Positions 1-6,488 of a stretch of DNA of 9,486 nt are shown in pieces. Source of the DNA: Firmicutes bacterium CAG:552 (GTDB taxonomy: Bacteria > Bacillota > Clostridia > Christensenellales > Pumilibacteraceae); the NCBI GenBank assembly GCA_000435495.1, contig FR884034.1, positions 1-9,486 of the forward strand, given 5' to 3'. The position numbers were made by a program, and so were the translations under genes. How positions within the stretch are numbered: position 1 is the stretch's first letter; each line of letters begins with the position of its first letter. The notes below the pieces were generated by a model, which saw nothing but the letters and a program-made list of their open reading frames with translations, made no database searches and had not been told where the DNA came from.

Positions 1-25
1 TGTCTAACTTCTGGGGTGCATTTCA
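1..25. mobile_element. Right terminal inverted repeat of an IS3/IS150-type insertion sequence (end only)
   Basis: The window opens with TGTCTAACTTCTGGGGTGCA followed by TTTCA. Read in reverse this is TGAAATGCACCCC...AGTTAGACA, which has the TGA start, the ACCCC core and the GTTAGACA inner end expected for IS150-group (IS3 family) terminal repeats. In this orientation the element would lie to the left, outside the window, and position 25 would be its outer boundary. No transposase sequence is visible and no second copy of the repeat occurs in the window. The assignment rests on remembered family pattern, not on a search. Confidence 0.45.
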
Positions 26-86
26 AAACGCAAAAGGACTTCTTTTTTATTTGTAAATAAATTTAAAAGCTTCGCCGTCCCTTGTA

Positions 87-108
87 ACGGTCTTTTTAGC
101 TTGACCGT
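87..108 (-). other. Stem-loop downstream of the lipoprotein gene, possible weak terminator
   Basis: ACGGTC (87-92) and GACCGT (103-108) form a perfect 6 bp stem with a 10-base loop. It starts 28 bases beyond the lipoprotein stop codon. There is no run of T after the stem on the minus strand (the T run of the plus strand lies in the loop), so it is not a classical terminator. It may protect the 3' end or do nothing. Confidence 0.25.
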
Positions 109-136
109 ACAGGAAAAACAAACGGCTTGAATTCAT

Positions 137-862
137 TTAGAAATATGCATTGACCTTGATATCGGAAAAAGCTAAATTGTTTTCTATTTCCAACACAACA
201 ATCCAGTTTGCCATAGCGGGGGGAACTGCCGTCCCGAAGTCAAGCTGATTGGCAGATACCGTTACGGTTAAAGTATAATCGCATAAAGTCACATTCACAC
301 TTTTTATCTGACGATCCTCACATGTGCCCCTTTCTCCTATCAGTACCAACAAGGCTTTTCTCTTAAAAAAATCCTCGTTATAATCAGATTCAAAAGCCGG
401 AGACAGCTGTTTTACGTTTTCCCAATCCTGCAATGACGGGACATATGCGTTAAGGCGGAGACCGTTGCAAAATCCCAATGTAAAATTATAATAAGCGACT
501 TTACTGTTTATTTCCGTAGGTATAGACGAAGAACCGTCTTTCGTTTTCAGCACAAGCGTGGAATTCATATTCGGCATTATAAAGGTAAATTCTCCATGCG
601 TATACTTCCCGTTTTCCTTGACGGGCTTATATTGCAGAGGTTCGCCGTTTATTGTTGCAATTGTTTCGGCATCGTCGATTAACCGTGTTTTAACCACAAC
701 CTTTTCGCCGCCCGTATAAGATTTACCGAGCGGTTCATACAATAAGTCGTTTTCGACATCAATCGTAAGAGTATAGACATTCACATTGTTGCAACCGTAT
801 AGTGCAACCGAAACAAAGCATAAAATTACTAACGATAATACGCAAGCCGACAATCTTCTCAT
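137..862 (-). CDS. Predicted lipoprotein with a B-repeat-like domain and a PrcB-like C-terminal domain
   Basis: A 241-residue protein. The start at 862 is chosen because AAGGAGGG lies 5 bases upstream and a perfect promoter ends at 885; the frame stays open further upstream, but starts there would lie in or above the promoter. Residues 1-24 are a type II signal peptide: MRR, a hydrophobic core, then a lipobox LYGC with the lipidated cysteine at 24. It is therefore probably anchored on the outer face of the membrane. Residues 28-107 (from YTLTIDVE to FIMPNMNSTLVLKT) resemble the repeat-like beta domains of clostridial surface proteins that end in a FTMP-type motif. Residues 120-241, with YNEDFFKRKALLVL and later a TLTVTV...AMANWIVVLEI stretch, resemble the PrcB-type C-terminal domain of small clostridial lipoproteins. 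Both domain names are inferences from pattern. Substrate or partner is unknown. It is a single-gene unit. What is solid is the lipoprotein call. Confidence 0.82.
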   Translation of the reverse strand: MRRLSACVLSLVILCFVSVALYGCNNVNVYTLTIDVENDLLYEPLGKSYTGGEKVVVKTRLIDDAETIATINGEPLQYKPVKENGKYTHGEFTFIMPNMNSTLVLKTKDGSSSIPTEINSKVAYYNFTLGFCNGLRLNAYVPSLQDWENVKQLSPAFESDYNEDFFKRKALLVLIGERGTCEDRQIKSVNVTLCDYTLTVTVSANQLDFGTAVPPAMANWIVVLEIENNLAFSDIKVNAYF

Positions 863-867
863 AATAT

Positions 868-875
868 CCCTCCTT
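868..875 (-). promoter_or_regulatory. Ribosome binding site that fixes the lipoprotein start
   Basis: On the minus strand AAGGAGGG is followed by 5 bases and then ATG at 862. It is a near-perfect Shine-Dalgarno sequence. It favours 862 over the alternative in-frame ATG at 937, which has no such site. Confidence 0.85.
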
Positions 876-884
876 ACCCTTACT

Positions 885-913
885 ATTATAACAACCATGC
901 AAAGAATTGTCAA
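885..913 (-). promoter_or_regulatory. Consensus sigma-A promoter of the lipoprotein gene
   Basis: On the minus strand a -35 TTGACA (913-908) and a -10 TATAAT (890-885) are separated by exactly 17 bp. Both boxes match consensus at all positions. Transcription should start near 878, leaving a leader of roughly 15 bases that is mostly the ribosome site. This predicts strong, probably constitutive, expression unless a repressor acts here. Confidence 0.9.
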
Positions 914-981
914 CCTGTAATAACAACGCCATATCATAATAATATTTTAAGCAAATTCTTTAAAAGTTCGGCAATAATATT

Positions 982-1013
982 TGTAAAATTTTAGACGGTG
1001 ATGTAAAATTTTA
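982..1013. repeat. Two direct copies of a palindromic 12-mer, 20 bp apart
   Basis: TGTAAAATTTTA occurs at 982-993 and again, identical, at 1002-1013. The period is 20 bp, close to two turns of the helix. Each copy contains the self-complementary TAAAATTTTA. The pair lies about 70-100 bp upstream of the lipoprotein promoter and just past the 3' end of the decayed gene to its right. The spacing is suitable for a regulator binding on one face of the DNA, but in such AT-rich sequence chance is a real alternative. Confidence 0.4.
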
Positions 1014-1057
1014 ATTAATTTAAGGTAAGGTAAAGTTATGCTAACTTCGAAAGAATT

Positions 1058-1511
1058 TCAGATAATGGATACTTTCGTTTTTTTATCTAATTTTCTTTTT
1101 AAGTCTTTGTATTCATAGTCCATTATCATTGTGCACCCAAGATTACCTTTGAGTTTTCTATATATCAAACTCCAACACAATCAGATGTATGATTCTTCCC
1201 TTGAAAAGAATCTAAGTATTCGTGCTTAGTAACGCCTTTTCTATAAACTTGTCCTAAATTAATATTCGAAAAGACAAACCCTTGCCGAGTTCGTCTTTTA
1301 AATAATTCAAATCGTTATTCTCATCAAAAAATGGTTCTGATTCAACTTTAAATATCACATAAAACATCCCGGGAGTACCATTATGTGATTGCAGATAAAA
1401 AACAACATTATCACCTATTCTGATTCTAGAAATATCTGCCACAATACCGACCAACATTCTTTCCGTTGTTGCGGGAAACGAAGTATTTGAATTCAACAAG
1501 AAGGAAAACAT
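1058..1511 (-). pseudogene. Frameshifted remnant of an uncharacterised YRKLKGN-motif protein
   Basis: Three consecutive minus-strand frames together give one protein of about 150 residues. Frame one starts at ATG 1511 (MFSFLLNSNTSF...) and runs to GKGLSFRILI, where it stops at 1254. Continuing in a second frame from about 1262 gives INLGQVYRKGVTKHEYLDSF and ends in a stop at about 1183. A third frame then gives WSLIYRKLKGNLGCTMI and ends at TGA 1060-1058. The pieces are colinear and abut, which indicates two single-base-scale frameshifts, near 1255-1265 and 1178-1190. I recognise the combination of an N-terminal GDNVVFYLQ/FYVIFKV segment, a VY-x-KGVT segment and a YRKLKGN-x-GCTMI segment as one conserved protein type. 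I cannot name it with certainty; the N-terminal part suggests a PUA/EVE-like small-ligand or modified-base binding fold, a weak inference. No ribosome site precedes 1511. The alternative is that the shifts are assembly errors in a live gene. Confidence 0.7.
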
Positions 1512-1592
1512 TTTGAAAAAGCATTAATACCTTACAAATTATTACTACCATTAAACATAATTTTTTTACCAATTCAATATTATAACCAATTC

Positions 1593-2024
1593 ATGAAAAT
1601 AGCGGTTATAATAACAGTACCGATTGATATTATAGCAAATAAAGACTTACAAGAAAAAATAACAAGCCGAGAAATGCTTGTTATTAAACCACTTGATAAA
1701 AATGTTATTTATTCGTTCTTGTGTTCTTTTAAGGATATTGACCTAACTGACAAACTTGCTTGTCAAAGACTTGTTGATATGTTTATAAATAAAGTTGTTT
1801 TATATGACAAGTATTGTGAGATTTATCTCAACACAAATGGTGATAAGCCTAAACAACTTAAACTTAAAGAGCAACCAGACATTGATAGTGAAATTTTGTT
1901 TGAGAGCAAGAAAAAAGAGCAATCTAAACTAAAAAGTTCGGATTACTCTCTAATGGCGGAGCAGGTGGGATTCGAACCCACGAACGGTTGCCCGTTACCT
2001 GATTTCGAGTCAGGGCCGTTATGA
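1593..2024 (+). pseudogene. C-terminal remnant of a serine recombinase (resolvase/integrase type)
   Basis: The open frame encodes 143 residues. Residues about 18-95 (KDLQEKITSREMLVIKPLDK, then CQRLVDMFINKVVLYD and CEIYLN) match the tail found after the coiled coil in clostridial site-specific serine recombinases. The pattern is a helix ending in a F-x-x-x-VVLYD strand followed by a EIYLNTNG strand. The N-terminal catalytic domain with its serine, the recombinase domain and the zinc ribbon are absent. No ribosome site precedes the ATG at 1593. From about 1911 onward the frame runs through the terminator and then the antisense of the tRNA-Ser gene; VGFEPT is the well-known false translation of a tRNA T-arm. 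So the genuine recombinase part ends near 1910. It is most likely a dead fragment left by an integrated element. Confidence 0.62.
1911..1949 (-). terminator. Rho-independent terminator of tRNA-Ser
   Basis: On the minus strand, 4 bases after the CCA end of the tRNA, AGAGTAATC (1949-1941) pairs with GATTGCTCT (1924-1916) in a 9 bp stem with one U-G pair. The loop is 16 bases and the stem is followed by a run of T (complement of the A run 1911-1916). It belongs to the tRNA gene, although it sits inside the open frame of the recombinase remnant on the other strand. Confidence 0.75.
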
Positions 2025-2042
2025 CCACTTCGATACCGCTCC
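1954..2042 (-). tRNA. tRNA-Ser, anticodon CGA
   Basis: An 89-base class II tRNA with an encoded CCA end (1956-1954). The acceptor strand GGAGCGG at the 5' end (2042-2036) pairs with CTGCTCC next to the discriminator G. The anticodon stem CCTGA/TCAGG encloses the loop CTCGAAA, giving anticodon CGA (2007-2005), which reads UCG serine codons. A long variable arm with stem AACGG/CCGTT and GCAA loop is diagnostic of a class II (Ser/Leu/Tyr) tRNA. The T-arm GTGGGTTCGAATCCCAC is intact. It stands alone as a single tRNA unit between its own promoter and terminator. The recombinase remnant touches its 3' end, the usual side for integration into tRNA genes. Confidence 0.96.
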
Positions 2043-2057
2043 ACAGCCTACCGAATT

Positions 2058-2086
2058 ATTCTATCAAAAAAGCGGGCAATTGTCAA
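2058..2086 (-). promoter_or_regulatory. Promoter of tRNA-Ser
   Basis: On the minus strand a perfect -35 TTGACA (2086-2081) is followed after 17 bp by a -10 TAGAAT (2063-2058), one mismatch from consensus, preceded by TG one base upstream (extended -10). Transcription would start near 2051, about 9 bases before the mature tRNA 5' end. Confidence 0.85.
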
Positions 2087-2750
2087 CTGTTTTTTGCCGT
2101 AAACTATAATTTATTATGCTCTGCTTCCGACTGTCCGTGTCAAATACCTTTACCTTGACATGTGCTTTGATTGGACAAAATCGTATCGACTTATTATTCG
2201 TAACGTCAATCGACAAACTCTATTTTCAGCTAATATCTAAATGATATTGGCGTAAAACAAGCTCATTAACCGGATTTCGCTTTATTAAAACCGTGGCGGC
2301 AAGCATAGTATCCGAACATCTTGTCAAGGATAGAACTATCATCTATGACATAAACGGTCAAAACGTTGAAGTATTTTTTTCGTATCTGCAATCCGACATT
2401 CTGCGAAACATAGTTAAAATTTTACTTAGCGCATTACGAGCAAAGCCAATATCGGAAATTTTTAAACTATATGTTTTTACGCAAAGTCTTATTTTGCTTA
2501 AGTGTCGACGGCATACCGATGTACCTACCGTATGTTGTTTAACTAATTCAGACTTGGCAGAACCATTGCTTTTACATTTAAAATTTGTAACATGCATGCT
2601 TAACCGACAAAAATATAATTCGGTTTTATGCTCGATTTCTCTACTATCAAGAGTCAATGCTGCAATTTAAAGCGGCAACTATTCTATTAACAGCAGCAGT
2701 TTTTGAACTGTAATGCAAATAAGTCTTTACACGTAAATAAAAACGCAAAA
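2087..2750. other. Gene-poor stretch, no supported gene
   Basis: About 660 bases between the tRNA-Ser promoter and the 3' end of the MATE gene. A frame of 125 codons (2293-2670, plus, GTG start) and a 99-codon frame on the other strand (2358-2657) are open, but neither has a ribosome site, a promoter or a recognisable motif. They overlap each other almost completely, so at most one could be real. The plus frame contains VKDRTIIYDINGQNVEVFF, which looks protein-like, and may be the residue of a decayed gene. No RNA gene, terminator or clear repeat was seen. Confidence 0.5.
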
Positions 2751-2771
2751 CGTATATTAAACAATATTACG
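2751..2771 (-). terminator. Weak terminator candidate after the MATE gene
   Basis: On the minus strand, about 14 bases beyond the MATE stop codon, CGTAATATT and AATATACG can pair around a GTTT loop with one bulged base. TTTTGCGTTTTTATTT follows. The stem is AT-rich and the T run is interrupted, so termination would be modest. It is the only candidate close to this gene end. Confidence 0.35.
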
Positions 2772-2784
2772 ATTCGCTGTTTTT

Positions 2785-4176
2785 TTATTGCTGATTGCTT
2801 GTAGACAAAGCAAGTTTGCTTTCTGCAAACTCTTTATTTGTCTTTTTTATAAGCGGGAAATAGATACAAGCAAAAATCGCTATAGTCAAAGCCCAGCTTA
2901 TCGGATACACTACAAAAATCATATTAAGCGTCGGGCTATACGGATAAATAAATTTAATCCATATTATTCTAAACAGGCAACTGCCCGCCAAGCTTACCAG
3001 CATAGCAATGGTAGATCTACCCAATCCTCTAACGGCATTACTAAACACGTCCATGATTCCGCACAAAACATACGACATCGAAAGTATCATCAGCTTTTCG
3101 CTACAGATCTTAAGGACTTCGGCATCAGACGACATAATCGAACACAGCTGATAACGCAACGCCATTACCAATGCTCCCATTATCGCCCCTATACCTACGG
3201 CATAAAGCATGGAAATACGCACCGATTTGCGCATTCGTTCTACGTTACCGGCGCCGTAATTTTGGCTGACGAAAGCAAGAGCCGACAATGAAACCGAATA
3301 TGTAGCGTTGTAAATAAAGCCTTCCATTTGGCTGGTTATCGTATTCGCCGACATTGCTGCCAATCCGAAAGTGTTTATGGTAGATTGAATTATTACGTTG
3401 GAAATCGAAAAAACGCAGCCTTGCAAGCCTGCCGGAACACCGATTTTTATCATATCGACAAGTTCACGTTTGTAAAAACGCATATATTTAAACTCTAATT
3501 TGCAGTAACCTTTTTCTCTCGCTATGGTAACGATGCACAGCGTTGCGGAGACGGCTTGAGAAACCACGGTAGCAATAGCAACGCCTTCGACGTCCCATCC
3601 TACCACAAGTACGAAGAATATGTTAAGAATAACGTTTGCAACTCCGCCGATTACCAAAAATATCAAAGGTCTGAAAGTATCGCCTACCGCCCTAAGAATG
3701 GATGCCGCAAAGTTGTACAGCATCATAATGGGCATACCCAAAAAGTATATGGTAAGGTAAACCGTCGCTTTGTCTAATGCCGCCGCATCTACGTGAGTCC
3801 ATTCCAAAAATCTTCTCGCCATTATCGTACCGATTACAGCCAAAAAGATGCCGACCAGAACGCTCAGAACGACTGACATGCCTACGGTGCGTTTTGCGCT
3901 CTCTCTGTCCTGCATTCCCACACACCTTGCAATAAGCACGTTTGCGCCCACCGAAAGTCCCACAAAAAGTCCTATGACGAGGTTTACTATAGCTCCGGTC
4001 GAACCTACCGCAGCAATAGCCAAATCTCCATCCTGCGCAAATATTGAAAGAACGGCAACGTCAGCGGCGTTAAACAACAACTGTAAAATATTAGTCGCAA
4101 TAAGCGGTAAAGCATAAATAATAATCTGCTTGTACAAATTACCCTGCGTCATGTTCATTTCTTTACTTTTTCTCAT
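2785..4176 (-). CDS. MATE-family multidrug/cation-coupled efflux transporter
   Basis: A 463-residue polytopic membrane protein, a normal size for MATE exporters, with about 12 membrane segments in two homologous halves. These proteins expel drugs and other organic compounds in exchange for Na+ or H+. Family marks include the N-terminal MTQGNLYKQIIIYALPLIAT start, SVGANVLIARCVG (75-87), RAVGDTFRP (162-170), FVSQNYGAGN (302-311) and NAVRGLGRS (380-388). It groups by eye with the DinF/NorM-like clostridial branch; the substrate cannot be read from sequence. The start is uncertain. Methionines lie at residues 1, 7 and 9, none with a good ribosome site. The promoter places the transcript start almost exactly at the first ATG (4176), so translation is either leaderless there or begins at 4158 or 4152. 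It is transcribed alone; the ABC exporter gene upstream lies about 525 bases away with its own promoter. Confidence 0.93.
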   Translation of the reverse strand: MRKSKEMNMTQGNLYKQIIIYALPLIATNILQLLFNAADVAVLSIFAQDGDLAIAAVGSTGAIVNLVIGLFVGLSVGANVLIARCVGMQDRESAKRTVGMSVVLSVLVGIFLAVIGTIMARRFLEWTHVDAAALDKATVYLTIYFLGMPIMMLYNFAASILRAVGDTFRPLIFLVIGGVANVILNIFFVLVVGWDVEGVAIATVVSQAVSATLCIVTIAREKGYCKLEFKYMRFYKRELVDMIKIGVPAGLQGCVFSISNVIIQSTINTFGLAAMSANTITSQMEGFIYNATYSVSLSALAFVSQNYGAGNVERMRKSVRISMLYAVGIGAIMGALVMALRYQLCSIMSSDAEVLKICSEKLMILSMSYVLCGIMDVFSNAVRGLGRSTIAMLVSLAGSCLFRIIWIKFIYPYSPTLNMIFVVYPISWALTIAIFACIYFPLIKKTNKEFAESKLALSTSNQQ

Positions 4177-4182
4177 ACGTAC

Positions 4183-4211
4183 ATTTTAACATTAAATACG
4201 CCTAAAGTCAA
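4183..4211 (-). promoter_or_regulatory. Extended -10 promoter of the MATE gene
   Basis: On the minus strand a -35 TTGACT (4211-4206) and a -10 TAAAAT (4188-4183) are separated by 17 bp. TG precedes the -10 box by one base, an extended -10. The predicted start is near 4176, the A of the first ATG of the MATE frame. The same box sequences recur in the promoter of the ABC exporter. Confidence 0.75.
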
Positions 4212-4366
4212 AGATTTAATCGGCGATTATTATGTATGTAATGTGAATGTATTACGAGCTTTACACACGGTATAATCGGCAATGCCGAATCAATTGCATT
4301 GCCGCACTTTAGTCCTGTTAGCTGTCGATAAACGTTTTTAAAGCCAAGCAATTCCTGCGGCTGCAT
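4208..4366 (-). CDS. Doubtful small ORF upstream of the MATE gene
   Basis: A 52-codon frame beginning MQPQELLGFKNVYRQLTGLK. An AAGGTGA sequence lies about 4 bases before the ATG at 4366, a fair ribosome site. The frame stays open upstream to 4426 without another such site. Its stop codon lies inside the -35 box of the MATE promoter, 32 bases before the MATE ATG on the same strand. It has no recognisable domain or signal peptide, and its upstream promoter is poor (TATTAT without a good -35). It could be a short leader ORF, the rest of a decayed gene, or chance. Confidence 0.25.
   Translation of the reverse strand: MQPQELLGFKNVYRQLTGLKCGNAIDSALPIIPCVKLVIHSHYIHNNRRLNL
4277..4304. repeat. Perfect 9 bp inverted repeat
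   Basis: CGGCAATGC (4277-4285) and GCATTGCCG (4296-4304) are exact reverse complements separated by 10 bases. The GC content is above that of the surroundings. There is no T run on either side, so it is not a terminator. It lies about 75-95 bp upstream of the MATE -35 box and could be an operator or a stem in the leader of an upstream transcript. Confidence 0.45.
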
Positions 4367-4430
4367 GTCGTCACCTTTTCTATAATAATTCAAAAATACT
4401 TTATTCTGATTTTGCGACGTTAACATACGT

Positions 4431-4491
4431 TGTTATCAAAATTTTATGCGCATTAAATAGCGGCATATCGTTTAATGTTATATTGATAACA
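4431..4491. repeat. Nested inverted repeat between the MATE and ABC genes
   Basis: An outer pair, TGTTATCAA (4431-4439) and TTGATAACA (4483-4491), is a perfect 9 bp inverted repeat. Inside it CATTAAA (4451-4457) and TTTAATG (4471-4477) form a second perfect pair with a 13-base loop. The two pairs are coaxial with unequal unpaired flanks (11 and 5 bases). The 61-base unit is non-coding. It might be a small palindromic repeat element, a regulator-binding region or part of an RNA structure. No second copy is present in the window. Confidence 0.5.
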
Positions 4492-4564
4492 CTTCGAGTC
4501 GCACCATACTCATCTACATCCTTATCCGCTTGATTATAAATTAGAAAAGTAAACTAATTCGAGC

Positions 4565-4590
4565 AAAATCGCCGGACATAAGCTAGGCGA
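4565..4590 (-). terminator. Weak terminator candidate after the ABC exporter gene
   Basis: On the minus strand TCGCC (4590-4586) and GGCGA (4573-4569) form a GC-rich 5 bp stem with a 12-base loop, followed by TTTT. It is about 110 bases beyond the ABC stop codon. The stem is short and the loop wide, so the call is tentative; no better candidate lies nearer. Confidence 0.3.
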
Positions 4591-4701
4591 ATACGTTTAT
4601 TTTACTTCTGTCGTTTTAAAATAAGCTTGCACGACTTCCTTACTAATTTATAAGAATAAGTTTGGATTTCTCATATACGTCCGCAAAAATCGATAACGAA
4701 A

Positions 4702-6423
4702 TTAATCTTCGCTCACAGCTTCCGAAAGTCTGTAATACTCACCGTGTTTTGCCATAAGTTCCTCATGCGTACCTTGCTCGACAATTCCGTCTTTGTCCAT
4801 AACCACTATCAAATCGGCTTTGCGCACGGTAGAAAGTCTGTGCGCAACGACAATGGTTGTTCTATTTTTACTAAGTTCGTTAAGCGCCGATTGCAGATGC
4901 GCTTCGGTCACGTTATCGAGAGCGCTTGTCGCTTCGTCCAATATAAGTATCGGTGGATTTTTTAAAAACGCTCTCGCTACGGAAACCCGCTGTTTTTGAC
5001 CTCCGCTGAGTTTGACGCCCCTTTCACCCACATAAGTATCGTACCCGTCCGCCAGCGAACAGACATACTCGTGAATGTCGGCTCGCTTTGCAGCCTCTAC
5101 TATTTCGTCCATAGTCGCATTCGGTTTTCCGTATGCTATATTTTCTTTTATAGTACCGCAAAAAAGAAAAACGTCTTGCGCAACTATTCCGACCAGGCTG
5201 CGAAGATCTTTTGCGGAAACGTCGTTTATGTCCACACCGTCTATCGTTATCTTGCCGCTCTGAGCCTTATAAAACCGAGGCAACAAATGACACAAAGTCG
5301 TTTTTCCTCCACCCGAAGGTCCTACCAGCGCCACGGTTTTCCCGTTAGGCACAGTGAGAGTGAAGTTCTCGATTACATTATTGCCGTTGTCGCTCTTATA
5401 TGAAAAAGTAACGTTTTCGAACTTTACGTCCCCTTTTACATCTTTGAGCGGTATCGGATTTTCGCAATCGGTTTCGCCTTTTATGTCCATCACTTCCAAA
5501 AATCTGACAAAACCGGTCATACCGTTTTGAATTTGTTCGAATACGTTTGCAAGCGTACGAATGGGATTGATTATCATGGTTGTGTATAAAACATACGCAA
5601 CGAAGTCGCCGTTGTCAATCCAATCTTTATACAAAAACAATCCGCCGGCAGTAATTGCTGCGAGATACAAAAAGTCGTTAAAAAAACCCAAACCGCTTTG
5701 AAATACGCCCATTGCTTTATACGCCGAAGCTCGTGCTTTCATAAATTCTCCGTTACGTTTGTTGAATTTCTTGACTTCGGTTTCGGAAGCGTTGTAGGCT
5801 TTGGCTACTCTTATACCTGATACTGCGGACTCGACCTCGGCATTGACTTCAGCCATTCCTTCTCTGCTTTTACGCATAGCTTTGCTCATATTTCTTCTTG
5901 TTTTTACGGCAAAAACTATCATTACGGGAAGTATAGCAAGAACAATCAGCGCAAGATATACGTTTACGGAAACGCAAAGCATGGCAACCGCTCCGATAAT
6001 CGTGATAGTTGCCGTAAGAGTATCCTCGAAACCGTGATGCGCCAGTTCGGACACGTCAAACAAATCGTTGGTTATTCTCGACATAATGGCACCCGTTTTA
6101 TGCTCGTCAAAGTACGAAAAAGGCAGCGTCTCGATATGCTCGAAAAATTCACGACGCATATCGCCCTGAATACGTACGCCCAAAACATGTCCGTAATACT
6201 GTACACAATAATTAAATATTGCCTTGATACAAAAAATTACGAGCAGAATACCGCACCACATCAGCATCGTATACAGCATTTTGTTAGGCGCATACGTGTT
6301 AATTACGTTTTTTGCGACAAACGGATAAAACATATTGCAAGCCGCAATCATCAACGAACAGACTATATCGAATGCGAACAGTTTTTTATGCGGTTTGTAA
6401 TAAGAAAAAAAACGTCTTATCAT
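4702..6423 (-). CDS. ABC-type exporter half-transporter (fused membrane and ATPase domains)
   Basis: A 573-residue MdlB/MsbA/LmrA-like ABC exporter, normal length. Residues 1-310 form the membrane domain with six predicted helices (about 15-35, 52-75, 135-152, 155-175, 245-265, 275-295). Residues 333-573 are the ATP-binding domain, complete and apparently active: Walker A GPSGGGKTT (368-376), Q-loop Q416, signature LSGGQ (472-476), Walker B ILILDE (492-497) with catalytic E497, D-loop SALD (500-503) and H-loop H528. It should work as a homodimer, or with a partner encoded elsewhere, exporting lipid, peptide or drug across the membrane; substrate is unknown. No partner half-transporter is adjacent. 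The start at 6423 follows AAGGAAA at suitable spacing. Its promoter lies in the intergenic region shared with the divergent antiporter gene. Confidence 0.95.
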   Translation of the reverse strand: MIRRFFSYYKPHKKLFAFDIVCSLMIAACNMFYPFVAKNVINTYAPNKMLYTMLMWCGILLVIFCIKAIFNYCVQYYGHVLGVRIQGDMRREFFEHIETLPFSYFDEHKTGAIMSRITNDLFDVSELAHHGFEDTLTATITIIGAVAMLCVSVNVYLALIVLAILPVMIVFAVKTRRNMSKAMRKSREGMAEVNAEVESAVSGIRVAKAYNASETEVKKFNKRNGEFMKARASAYKAMGVFQSGLGFFNDFLYLAAITAGGLFLYKDWIDNGDFVAYVLYTTMIINPIRTLANVFEQIQNGMTGFVRFLEVMDIKGETDCENPIPLKDVKGDVKFENVTFSYKSDNGNNVIENFTLTVPNGKTVALVGPSGGGKTTLCHLLPRFYKAQSGKITIDGVDINDVSAKDLRSLVGIVAQDVFLFCGTIKENIAYGKPNATMDEIVEAAKRADIHEYVCSLADGYDTYVGERGVKLSGGQKQRVSVARAFLKNPPILILDEATSALDNVTEAHLQSALNELSKNRTTIVVAHRLSTVRKADLIVVMDKDGIVEQGTHEELMAKHGEYYRLSEAVSED

Positions 6424-6488
6424 ACAATTTTTCCTTGGCTTTATTAGGTCTTATATAAGTTAAGGCAACATCATCCTTTTCGTTTGTT

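Noticed and set aside
863..937. N-terminal extension of the lipoprotein to ATG 937
   Set aside because: The extension would place the perfect promoter inside the gene and lacks a ribosome site. The signal peptide begins properly at 862.
1954..2024. Extension of the recombinase frame containing VGFEPTNGC
   Set aside because: This is the reverse-strand translation of the tRNA-Ser T-arm and variable arm, a known artefact, and not protein-coding sequence.
2293..2670. 125-codon plus-strand frame with some protein-like composition
   Set aside because: GTG start with no ribosome site or promoter, no recognised motif, and another frame open on the opposite strand over the same bases. Mentioned only as a possible decayed remnant.
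2788..3291. Long plus-strand frame opposite the MATE gene
   Set aside because: Antisense shadow of a clear MATE transporter with no motif of its own.
4538..4560. AATTAG/CTAATT hairpin in the MATE-ABC gap
   Set aside because: Six AT-rich pairs with a 9-base A-rich loop; such pairs are expected by chance in this composition.
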